Origin: Streptomyces sp. HM190
GTDB lineage: Bacteria > Actinomycetota > Actinomycetes > Streptomycetales > Streptomycetaceae
Length of the DNA: 64,000 bases
Direction: 5' to 3'
Assembly: GCF_009857135.1 (NCBI RefSeq)
Contig: NZ_CP047318.1
Location: forward strand, 1,612,001 to 1,676,000
Below the pieces are notes generated by a model, which was given only the letters and a program-made list of their open reading frames with translations, searched no databases and was not told where the DNA came from. Numbering within the stretch: position 1 is the first letter of the stretch; each line of letters begins with the position of its first letter. Shown one piece after another: positions 10,087-17,331 of the stretch. The position numbers and the translations under genes are program-made.

Positions 10087-10758
10087 GTGGCCATCCGCGT
10101 CCTACTGGTCGACGACCAGCCGCTGCTGCGTACCGGCTTCCGGATGATTCTGGAGGCGGAGCAGGATCTCGCGGTCGTCGGGGAGGCCGGAGACGGCCTG
10201 CAGGCGCTCGACCAGGTGCGGGCGTTGCAGCCCGATGTGGTTCTGATGGACATTCGTATGCCCCGTATGGACGGGGTGGAGGCGACCCGTCAGATCACCG
10301 GTCCCGGGCGGGACGGTCCGGCGAAAGTGCTGGTGCTGACCACGTTCGATCTGGACGAGTACGTGGTGGAGGCGTTGCGGGCGGGGGCCAGCGGGTTCCT
10401 GTTGAAGGACGCTCCGGCGCACGAGCTGGTGCAGGCGATCCGGGTGGTCGCGGGGGGTGAGGCGATGCTGGCGCCGAGCATCACGCGTCGGCTCCTGGAC
10501 AAGTACGCGGTGCATCTGCCGTCGGGGGAGGAGCCGGTGCCGGACACGTTGCACACGCTCACCGACCGTGAGGTCGAGGTGCTGAAGCTGGTGGCGCGGG
10601 GTCTGTCGAACGCGGAGATCGCTGCCGATCTGTTCGTGAGCGAGACGACGGTGAAGACGCATGTGGGGCATGTGCTCACCAAGTTGGGGCTGCGGGACCG
10701 GGTGCAGGCCGCGGTGTACGCGTACGAGAGCGGGCTGGTGCGTCCCGGCGCGCAGTAG
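10087..10758 (+). CDS. Orphan NarL/LuxR-type response regulator
   Basis: Seen: 223 residues from GTG 10087 with GAAGGAG just upstream. The receiver has DD at 9-10, the phosphoacceptor Asp55 in VVLMDIRMPRMDG, and a conserved Lys in FLLKDAPAHEL. The C-terminal LuxR helix-turn-helix reads LTDREVEVLKLVARGLSNAE then SETTVKTHVGHVLTKLGLRD. Known: such regulators bind DNA as phosphorylated dimers. No histidine kinase gene is adjacent, so its partner is unlinked or absent. It lies 14 bases after the nuclease gene and ends just before a strong bidirectional terminator. Confidence 0.92.
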   Translation: MAIRVLLVDDQPLLRTGFRMILEAEQDLAVVGEAGDGLQALDQVRALQPDVVLMDIRMPRMDGVEATRQITGPGRDGPAKVLVLTTFDLDEYVVEALRAGASGFLLKDAPAHELVQAIRVVAGGEAMLAPSITRRLLDKYAVHLPSGEEPVPDTLHTLTDREVEVLKLVARGLSNAEIAADLFVSETTVKTHVGHVLTKLGLRDRVQAAVYAYESGLVRPGAQ

Positions 10759-10790
10759 GGGACGCGGGGCCCGCCGGGGTCGTTGACGCG

Positions 10791-10829
10791 CCGAGGGCGC
10801 CCTCTTCGTGGTGAAGAGGGCGCCCTCGG
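10791..10829. terminator. Bidirectional terminator, 17-base perfect stem
   Basis: Perfect arms 10791-10807 and 10813-10829 with a five-base loop (GTGGT) lie between the convergent response-regulator and lipoprotein genes. GC-rich with no long T run, as is usual in Streptomyces. Confidence 0.8.
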
Positions 10830-10857
10830 GTGTCGACGGGGGTGTACGGGCCCGCGG

Positions 10858-12441
10858 TCAGTCCTTGCTGATCTCCCAGAAGCGGAAGACGGTGGACGCG
10901 TCGAGGCAGTAGTCGAGGCCGTAGACGTTGTCGCGGATGACGGCGTACTGCTTGGCCTGCCAGACGGGGAGGACGGGGACCTCCTCGGCGACGATGTTCT
11001 GCAGCTCGGCGTACTCCTGCTCGGTGGCGGAGCGGTCGCTCTGGGCGGCCGTGCTCGGCAGGAGGTCACCGGTGATGGTCTTGTTGGTGTAGTTGTTGTC
11101 GAGGACGTTGCCCTTGCCGAAGAAAGGGCTGGTGAAGTTGTCGGGGTCCGGGTAGTCCGGGACCCAGCCCTTGACGTAGAGGCCGTACTTGCCGGCGGCT
11201 ATGTCCTTCTCGTACTGGGCGAACTCGACGGACTTGACCTTGGCGTCGAACAGGCCGGAGGCGTTGAGCTGCTTGGCGATCGCCTCCAGCTCCTGGTCGG
11301 TGGAGGGGCCGTATCGGGACGGCGTGGACCAGAGGGTGAGCGCGACCTTGTCGGTGATGCCGTCGGCGCGCAGGGCGGCCTCTGCCTTGGCCTTCGAGGG
11401 ACGGGCGCCGTAGGTGTCGAAGAAGGCGGTGTTGTGGCCGGTGATGCCCGCCGGGATGATCGAGTACAGCGGGGTGGCGGTGCCCTGGTAGACGTCGTTG
11501 ACGAGGGCCTCGCGGTCGAGGAGGTGGGCGATGGCGCGGCGGACGCCGATCTTGCCCGTGACCGGGTCCTTCATGTTGAAGACGAGGTGCTGGACCTCGG
11601 CGCCGGTGCCGTCGACGAGTTCGACGCCGCTGGCGGTGGAGGTGTCGGTCTCGATGTCGGAGATGGCTCCGGCGCTGAGACCGCGGAAGGCGACGTCGAC
11701 CTCGCCCTCCAGCAGGGCCTGCTTCAGGGCGCTCTGGTCGCCGTGGAAGAACTTGAGGGTGATGCCCTGGTTGTCGATCTCGGCGGGGCCCTCGTAGTGG
11801 TCGTTTACGGTGAAGACGGCCTGGTCCTCGCCGAAGGACTCCAGCTTGTAGGGGCCGGAGCCGACCGCTTCTCCGTCCTTGCGGAGGCCGTCGGCGTCGT
11901 AGGAGCTCTCGTCGACGATGGCGCCGGCGCCGGAGGCGATCTTGCTGGGGAAGGTGGCGTCGGCGTACTTCAGGTTGAAGCGGACGGTGGTGTCGTTCGG
12001 CGTCTCGACGGTGTCGAGCATGGGGAACATGATCGCCGGGCCGGCGTCGTCGTTGATCTTGAGCATGCGGTCGAAGGAGAACTTGACGTCCTTGGCGGTG
12101 AGGGCCTCACCGTTGCTGAACTTCAGGCCCGTCTTCAGGGTGCACTCGTAGACGGTGGTCCCGGGGCCGGCGAAGGAGCACTCCTCGGCGAGGTCGGGCT
12201 CGGGTTCGGTGGCGCCGTTGGGGAAGCTCAGCAGCGACTGGAAGACGTTGTTGAAGAGGAGCCAGGAACCCGGGTCGTAGCCGGAGGCGGGGTCGGTGGC
12301 CAGGACGTCGTCGGTCATGCCCAGCACCACGTTGGAGCCGGTGTCCCCGGTCCCCCCGGATTCGGAGCCGCAGCCGGTCAGCAGGCCGGCGGCCAGCCCT
12401 GTCGCGATGGTCAGGACGGACCACTGGGTGCGCATGTTCAC
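10858..12441 (-). CDS. Peptide/solute-binding lipoprotein, family 5 (copy 1)
   Basis: Seen: 527 residues with an N-terminal lipoprotein signal ending LAAGLLTGC (lipidated Cys at about 24), then an SBP_bac_5 fold with LKTGLKFSNGEALTAKDVKFSFDR and VADYPDPDN-like segments near the C terminus (WVPDYPDPDNFTSPF). The start is a GTG at 12439-12441 with AAGG nine bases before it; the ATG two codons in is an alternative. Known: the family delivers oligopeptides, nickel or sugars to ABC importers. No permease or ATPase gene is adjacent. It is a clear paralogue of the gene at 12524-14128, 82 bases upstream, probably from a tandem duplication. Confidence 0.9.
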   Translation of the reverse strand: MNMRTQWSVLTIATGLAAGLLTGCGSESGGTGDTGSNVVLGMTDDVLATDPASGYDPGSWLLFNNVFQSLLSFPNGATEPEPDLAEECSFAGPGTTVYECTLKTGLKFSNGEALTAKDVKFSFDRMLKINDDAGPAIMFPMLDTVETPNDTTVRFNLKYADATFPSKIASGAGAIVDESSYDADGLRKDGEAVGSGPYKLESFGEDQAVFTVNDHYEGPAEIDNQGITLKFFHGDQSALKQALLEGEVDVAFRGLSAGAISDIETDTSTASGVELVDGTGAEVQHLVFNMKDPVTGKIGVRRAIAHLLDREALVNDVYQGTATPLYSIIPAGITGHNTAFFDTYGARPSKAKAEAALRADGITDKVALTLWSTPSRYGPSTDQELEAIAKQLNASGLFDAKVKSVEFAQYEKDIAAGKYGLYVKGWVPDYPDPDNFTSPFFGKGNVLDNNYTNKTITGDLLPSTAAQSDRSATEQEYAELQNIVAEEVPVLPVWQAKQYAVIRDNVYGLDYCLDASTVFRFWEISKD

Positions 12442-12523
12442 GTGTGAGTGCCTTGTGTCGTCGTCGGGTGTCGTGGACGCGCCGTGCTCCCCCGGTTTCC
12501 CGGCGCGCGGGGTGAGGGGACGG

Positions 12524-14128
12524 TCAGCCGCCGATGCCGCGGCCGAGCTGCCACAGCTGGAGCGTGGAGGCGGAGTTGAGGGCGTACTCGGCGCCGGTGA
12601 CGTCGTCGCGAGCGGCGACGTACTGGTTGCCCTGCCACAGCGGGAGGATCGGTACCTCGTCGGCGACGATGTCCTGGATGCCGGTGAGGCTCTCGGAGGC
12701 CGTGAGCCGGTCGGCCTCGCGGCGGGACTCGGGGATCAGCTTGCTGCGGATCTCGCTGTTGTCGTACGGCGAGTTGAGGAAGTTGTCCTTGTCGAGGAAG
12801 GGCGCGAGGTAGTTGTCGGCGTCCGGGAAGTCAGGGAACCAGCCCATGCCGTAGACGGCGTACTCGCCCTTCTGCTCGGCGGGGCGGAACGTGGACCAGG
12901 GCGCGCCCTTGATGGTGACGTCGAACAGGCCGCTGGCGTCGAGCTGCTTCTTCAGGACCTCGAACTCGGTCTTCGTGGCGGCGCCGTAGTGGTCGGTCGT
13001 GTAGTGCAGGGTCAGCTTGACCGGGGTGGTGATGCCGGCCTGCTTCAGGGTCTCGGTGGCCTTGGAGACGCTGGGGTCGCCGTACTCGTTGAAGAACGAG
13101 TTGGAGTGGCCGGTGATGCCCGCCGGGACGATCGAGAAGAGGGGCTCGGACTGGGAGCCGTAGACCTTGGAGACGAGCGCGCCGCGGTCGACGAGCTGGG
13201 CGATCGCCCGGCGGACGGCCGTGCTCTTGACGGGGGACGCGTCGGTGTTGAAGGCGAGGTAGCGGATCTCCAGCCCGGAGGATTCGATGAGGTCGATGTT
13301 CTCGTCCTCGGACTTGGCGTACTTGTCGATCTGGGCCGGTGTCATGGTCCGGGTCATCAGGTCGATGTCGCCGCTCTCGAGCGCACTGCCCATGGCGTCG
13401 GGGTCGGCGAAGGAACGCAGTTCGATCTGGTCGTTCTTCGGGTCCAAGTGGCCCCGGTAGTGGGGGTTCTTGGTGAAGACGGCCTTGACGAGTTCGTTGT
13501 TCTCGACCTCGGCGTCCAGGGTGTAGGGGCCGGAGCCGTCGACCTTGAAGCCGTCGCGGAGCTTGTCCTTGTCGTAGTCGGCGGGGTTGACGATGCCGGC
13601 GACGGGGGTGGACAGCTTGTACGGGAGGGTGGCGTCGGGGCTGTTCAGGTGGAAGATGACCTGCTTGTCGCCCTTGGTCTCGACGAGGTCGATGGTGGAC
13701 AGCAGGGCGAAGACGCCGCTGTCGGCCTTGATGGAGCGGGCGCGGTCGATGGAGAACTTGACGTCGTCGGCGGTGATCGGGCTGCCGTCGGCGAACTTGA
13801 GGCCGTCGCGCAGGGTGCAGACGTAGCGCTCGCTGCCGGTGTCGGTGAAGCCGCAGCGGGAGGCGGCCTCGGGCTCGGGTTCGCCGTCGCCGCTGGGCTG
13901 GACCAGGAGGGTCTGGACGGTCTGGCGGAGGATGTTCCAGGTGCCGACGTCGTAGGCGTAGGCCGGGTCGATCGGGGCCGGGGCCTCCTTCGAGGCGGTG
14001 AACCGGTCGGTGGTGCCGACGACGATCGCGTCGCCGTCGCTGCTCGCGCCGTCGGTGGCGCCGCAGGCGGCGAGCACCGGGGCGAGCAGGCCGAGGACGG
14101 CCGGCAGCACCAGGGTCTTGCGGTTCAT
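12524..14128 (-). CDS. Peptide/solute-binding lipoprotein, family 5 (copy 2)
   Basis: Seen: 534 residues starting MNRKTLVLPAVLGLLAPVLAAC, a classic lipobox with Cys at 22, followed by a Ser/Asp-rich linker and an SBP_bac_5 domain (LRDGLKFADGSPITADDVKFSIDR, GWFPDFPDADNYLAPF). Its C terminus (ADEVPILPLWQGNQYVAARDD) closely matches the paralogue downstream (EEVPVLPVWQAKQYAVIRDN). Known: such proteins capture a ligand outside the membrane for an ABC importer. With no transporter genes nearby, the pair may serve an unlinked permease or act as sensors. A perfect palindrome at 14321-14339 upstream may be its operator. Confidence 0.9.
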   Translation of the reverse strand: MNRKTLVLPAVLGLLAPVLAACGATDGASSDGDAIVVGTTDRFTASKEAPAPIDPAYAYDVGTWNILRQTVQTLLVQPSGDGEPEPEAASRCGFTDTGSERYVCTLRDGLKFADGSPITADDVKFSIDRARSIKADSGVFALLSTIDLVETKGDKQVIFHLNSPDATLPYKLSTPVAGIVNPADYDKDKLRDGFKVDGSGPYTLDAEVENNELVKAVFTKNPHYRGHLDPKNDQIELRSFADPDAMGSALESGDIDLMTRTMTPAQIDKYAKSEDENIDLIESSGLEIRYLAFNTDASPVKSTAVRRAIAQLVDRGALVSKVYGSQSEPLFSIVPAGITGHSNSFFNEYGDPSVSKATETLKQAGITTPVKLTLHYTTDHYGAATKTEFEVLKKQLDASGLFDVTIKGAPWSTFRPAEQKGEYAVYGMGWFPDFPDADNYLAPFLDKDNFLNSPYDNSEIRSKLIPESRREADRLTASESLTGIQDIVADEVPILPLWQGNQYVAARDDVTGAEYALNSASTLQLWQLGRGIGG

Positions 14129-14320
14129 GCTCGAGTTTCTCCAGAGCTCAATTCCGGGGCGGGTGCCTGCGGGGTGGTGCGGGCGGGTCCCGGGCGGTAC
14201 GGCGATGTTTCCGCGTCGAGATTAGCCCGCCCCGTGCAGGGCGCCCGCGCACCGGAGTTGAGTTCCCCTCACGCTGTGGAACCGCGTGCGGACGGACGGA
14301 CGGGGATGGGGGCGGAATGT

Positions 14321-14339
14321 TTGGTGCACCCTGCACCAA
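14321..14339. promoter_or_regulatory. Palindromic candidate operator upstream of the lipoprotein pair
   Basis: TTGGTGCA and TGCACCAA form perfect 8-base arms around CCC. It lies 192 bases before the lipoprotein start in a 460-base gap (14129-14588) where I see no convincing gene. The size and symmetry suit a dimeric repressor site. The regulator is not identified. Confidence 0.5.
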
Positions 14340-14588
14340 TCAGGACACATGGGCGCGCCAATCGCCCCTGAAAGCGGGGTTTGGCCAGGACGGAGCCGGC
14401 CGTGGGGACCGGGTCCGAGTGGTAAACGTCACAGACCGAAAGGGCTTCCCGCCGACGGGAATTCGGTTTCTCCCGGCCTGTTTCTCCCGGCCCGAATTCG
14501 GCCCGCGGAAGCCCGTGAATGATCTTGCGTTTTATTGTGCGTTCAATTGTTCACGCTGGGTGCGCGGACGGGGCTCGTTCCGTCGCCG

Positions 14589-15284
14589 TCAGAACGTCAC
14601 CAGGCCGTGCAGGAATGGCAGGTCGACCTCTTCCAGCGAGGTCACGACGGTCCGCCGCACGGCGGGGGCGATGGGGGCCACGGACGGCACGGCGACGACG
14701 TGGCAGCCCGCCGCCTCCGCGGCCGCGACACCGGTCGCGGTGTCCTCGACGACCGCGCACCGGCCCGGGTCGGCGCCCAGCCCGGCGGCCGCCAGGAGGT
14801 AGGGGTCGGGGAACGGCTTGGTGCGTTCCACCTCGTCGCCGGCGACGGTCAGGGCGAAGTGCTGGGGGCCGAGGGAGGTCAGGACGCGGTCGATGATGCG
14901 CCGGTGGGACGCCGAGACCAGGGCGGTGGGCACGCCGTGCGCGGCGAGTTCGCCGAGGAGGCGCGCCGCACCCGGCATCAGCGGCAGGGCCTGCCCGATC
15001 ATGGCCTCGAAACCGTCGTTGAGCAGCACGGACAGCTCGGCGAGGGTGATGTCGGCGCCGGTGGCCTCGATGAGGAAGCCCGCGCTGCGGCTCATGGGGC
15101 CGCCGACCACGACATGGCGCCAGGACTCGTCGAGGGTGTGGCCGAGGGACCGGAAGACCTCGACCTCCACGTCCCACCAGAAGCCCTCGGTGTCCACCAG
15201 GGTTCCGTCCATGTCGAGGAGCACGGCCTGCAGGGCGGAGCCTTCGGCCGTCCGGGTTCCTAGCGCGGGGATCGTCGTGGTCAT
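14589..15284 (-). CDS. HAD-superfamily phosphatase (phosphoglycolate-phosphatase-like)
   Basis: Seen: 231 residues from the ATG at 15282-15284, with a strong AAGGAGGTG eight bases upstream. HAD motif I is LLDMDGTLVDTEG, motif II is ALVSAS (Ser), motif III has KPFPDPYLLAA with Lys, and motif IV is VVEDTATGV with paired acidic residues. The alpha-helical cap sits between motifs I and II. Known: this is the beta-phosphoglucomutase/phosphoglycolate phosphatase branch; the substrate cannot be told from sequence. It probably once lay directly downstream of metH before the IS element entered. Confidence 0.9.
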   Translation of the reverse strand: MTTTIPALGTRTAEGSALQAVLLDMDGTLVDTEGFWWDVEVEVFRSLGHTLDESWRHVVVGGPMSRSAGFLIEATGADITLAELSVLLNDGFEAMIGQALPLMPGAARLLGELAAHGVPTALVSASHRRIIDRVLTSLGPQHFALTVAGDEVERTKPFPDPYLLAAAGLGADPGRCAVVEDTATGVAAAEAAGCHVVAVPSVAPIAPAVRRTVVTSLEEVDLPFLHGLVTF

Positions 15285-15309
15285 CCGGCGCACCTCCTTG
15301 GGGGACGAG

Positions 15310-15340
15310 CAGGCCGGTTCCCGGATGGGGAACCGGCCTG
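15310..15340. repeat. Hairpin just upstream of the HAD gene
   Basis: Perfect 13-base arms (15310-15322 and 15328-15340) with loop GGATG end 26 bases before the HAD start codon, just outside its ribosome binding site. It may stop read-through from upstream, or form a leader structure. Confidence 0.55.
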
Positions 15341-15529
15341 CGGTGGACCGACCAGTGTACGACGCCGCGCGGCGAAGCGCCTTTCGCCGACGGATCCGAG
15401 GAGGCTCCTCGACGGGCCGGGGCTGCCTGCCAGGGGTGACGGTGGCTGGAGCGTGTTTCGAAAGTAGCGTCGTCTGCCCGAAGGGCGGGCCCGGCGGCGT
15501 GTGGTGCGGGCGATCGCACGGCGGAGGGT

Positions 15530-15556
15530 CGCCCCGATACCGGTGGTATCGGGGCG
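15530..15556 (-). terminator. Probable original metH terminator, now separated from metH
   Basis: Perfect 12-base arms (15530-15541, 15545-15556) around GGT. With the IS element removed this hairpin would lie about 66 bases beyond the metH stop, so it is likely metH's terminator, displaced by 1.7 kb. There is no T tract. Confidence 0.5.
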
Positions 15557-15648
15557 GTCCCGACAACACGGCGAGCGTGCGTGCCGGACGCCGCCGGGCA
15601 GACGGGACTTTCGCAACACGCTCTAGAAGGCTCATGAAGATCTTGGGT

Positions 15649-15680
15649 TCTGGCCCTGCCGTGTCAGCGGCAGGGCCAGA
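15649..15680. repeat. Hairpin inside the left end of the IS
   Basis: Arms of 13 bases (15649-15661, 15668-15680) with loop TGTCAG lie between the left inverted repeat and the transposase start. In other IS elements such structures block transcription entering from outside; that role is inferred here. Confidence 0.6.
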
Positions 15681-15688
15681 CTCGTCAT

Positions 15689-17272
15689 GTGGCGATGGGT
15701 GAGTGGGTCGGCGAGACGGTCGGGCCGGACGTGTGGGAGACCTGCCGGGAACTGATTCCGGCGGGGAGTGTGTTCGCGTTCCTGGCCGAGCATCGTGGCG
15801 AGCTGTTCCCGGCTGAGATGTTCACGGACATGTACCCGTCGGCGAACGGACGGCCGAGCATGCCGCCGCAGATCCTGGCCGCCGCGATCACCTTGCAGGC
15901 CCTGCACGGGCTGTCGGACTTCGAGACGGTGCAGGAACTGCGGTGCGACCTGCGGTGGAAGGCCGCATGCGGGCTGGGACTTCACGACATGGCGTTCGAT
16001 CCGTCGCTGCTGGCCTACTTCCGCCGCCGGCTGGCCCGTTCCGCCCGCCCGAACCGGATCTTCGAGGCCGTGCGCGAGGTCGTGAAGGCCACCGGCGTCC
16101 TCAAGGGCAGGCACCGCCGGGCGCTGGACTCCACCGTGCTGGACGACGCGGTCGCCACCCAGGACACCGTCACCCAGATCATCGCCGCCGTCCGCGCGGT
16201 GATCCGCGAGGTCCCCGGCGCCGAAGCGGTCGCCTCTGCGCGATGCACCGCGCACGACTACACCGGCCCGGGCAAGCCCCGCATCGCCTGGAACGACGAG
16301 CAGGCCCGCGCCGAGCTGGTCGACGCACTGGTCACAGATGCCCTGCGGCTGCTGGGCCACCTGCCCGACCAGCAGCTCGGCGACAAAGCCGCGAACGCGG
16401 TGGGCATCCTGGCCCTGGTCGCCGGCCAGGACGTCGAGCCCGCCGAGGACTCCGACGGCCGCGACGGACGCTGGCGCATCACCCAAGGCACCGCCCCGAA
16501 CCGGATGGTCTCCACCGCCGATCCGGAAGCCCGGCACGTGCACAAGACCCGCTCCCACCGGCAGGACGGCTTCAAGGCCCACCTGGCCGTCGAGCCCGAG
16601 ACCGGCTTGTACACCGCCGTCGCCCTGCGGCCCGGCGCCGGGCCCGAACACCACGAGGCCGCCGTCGGACTGGACCTGCTTGCCGAGGAGGACACACCGG
16701 TGGACGCCTTCGGTGATACCGCCTACTCCACCGGCGACGCCCGCCAGGCCCTGCACCGGGCAGGGCACCGGCTGTTCCTCAAGCCCGCACCGCTGCGGCC
16801 CGCCGTCCCCGGCGGCTTCACCCTCGACGACTTCGCCATCGACACCACCACCGCCACCGTGACCTGCCCGGCCGGACACACCGTGGCCCTGTCCGACCCC
16901 GGCGGGCAGCACCGCCAACGCAAAGCCATCTTCGGCAACTTATGCACCGGCTGCCACCTGCGCGAGCAGTGCACCAAAGCCAGGGCCGGACGCATCCTGA
17001 CCATCCGCCCGCACCACGACCTCCAGACAGCCGCCCGCCACCAGGCCACCGACCCCGCCCGGCAGGCCGACTACCGCCGCTGGCGGCCACCGGTCGAACG
17101 CGCCGTCGCCTGGCTCGTCCACCACGGCAACCGGCGCCTGCGCTACCGCGGCACCATCAAGAACGACACCTGGCTCCACACCCGGGCCGCCGCCCTCAAC
17201 CTCCGCCGACTGATCAACCTCGGACTCACCCACACCAGTGGCACCTGGCACATCGCACCAGCCGGTACATGA
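15689..17272 (+). CDS. IS1182-family DDE transposase
   Basis: Seen: 527 residues (GTG start; the ATG two codons later is equally possible). The N-terminal domain has FPAEMFTDMYPSANGRPSMP. Catalytic core: first Asp in ALDSTVLDDA, second Asp in DAFGDTAYSTGDAR, and Glu in RRWRPPVERAVAWLVHHGNR. A Cys cluster (VTCPAGH, NLCTGCHLREQC) sits before the Glu. Known: this layout is typical of the IS1182 group. A TTA codon at 16940-16942 (Leu in GNLCTG) needs the rare bldA tRNA in Streptomyces. It appears intact, with no frameshift. Confidence 0.93.
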   Translation: MAMGEWVGETVGPDVWETCRELIPAGSVFAFLAEHRGELFPAEMFTDMYPSANGRPSMPPQILAAAITLQALHGLSDFETVQELRCDLRWKAACGLGLHDMAFDPSLLAYFRRRLARSARPNRIFEAVREVVKATGVLKGRHRRALDSTVLDDAVATQDTVTQIIAAVRAVIREVPGAEAVASARCTAHDYTGPGKPRIAWNDEQARAELVDALVTDALRLLGHLPDQQLGDKAANAVGILALVAGQDVEPAEDSDGRDGRWRITQGTAPNRMVSTADPEARHVHKTRSHRQDGFKAHLAVEPETGLYTAVALRPGAGPEHHEAAVGLDLLAEEDTPVDAFGDTAYSTGDARQALHRAGHRLFLKPAPLRPAVPGGFTLDDFAIDTTTATVTCPAGHTVALSDPGGQHRQRKAIFGNLCTGCHLREQCTKARAGRILTIRPHHDLQTAARHQATDPARQADYRRWRPPVERAVAWLVHHGNRRLRYRGTIKNDTWLHTRAAALNLRRLINLGLTHTSGTWHIAPAGT

Positions 17273-17280
17273 CCGGAGGC

Positions 17281-17304
17281 CTGTCCGGCCTGACGGCCGG
17301 ACAG
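17281..17304 (+). terminator. Terminator after the transposase
   Basis: Perfect 10-base arms (17281-17290, 17295-17304) with loop TGAC, nine bases past the transposase stop and inside the right end of the IS. It would also protect the element from metH-side transcription in reverse. Confidence 0.6.
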
Positions 17305-17331
17305 CCCCTCACCAAGATCTTCATCAGCCTT

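Larger units (their letters stand above)
15627..17331 (+). mobile_element. IS1182-family insertion sequence, 1705 bp
   Basis: Terminal inverted repeats of about 20 bases face each other at 15627-15647 and 17311-17331. The outer sequence is AAGGCTCATGAAGATCTTGG on the left and AAGGCTGATGAAGATCTTGG on the right, one mismatch. CTAG stands directly outside both ends (15623-15626 and 17332-17335) and is the likely 4-base target duplication. One transposase fills the element. A 13-base hairpin (15649-15661 with 15668-15680) follows the left end, and a 10-base hairpin follows the transposase. The element looks complete and recent. Confidence 0.9.
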
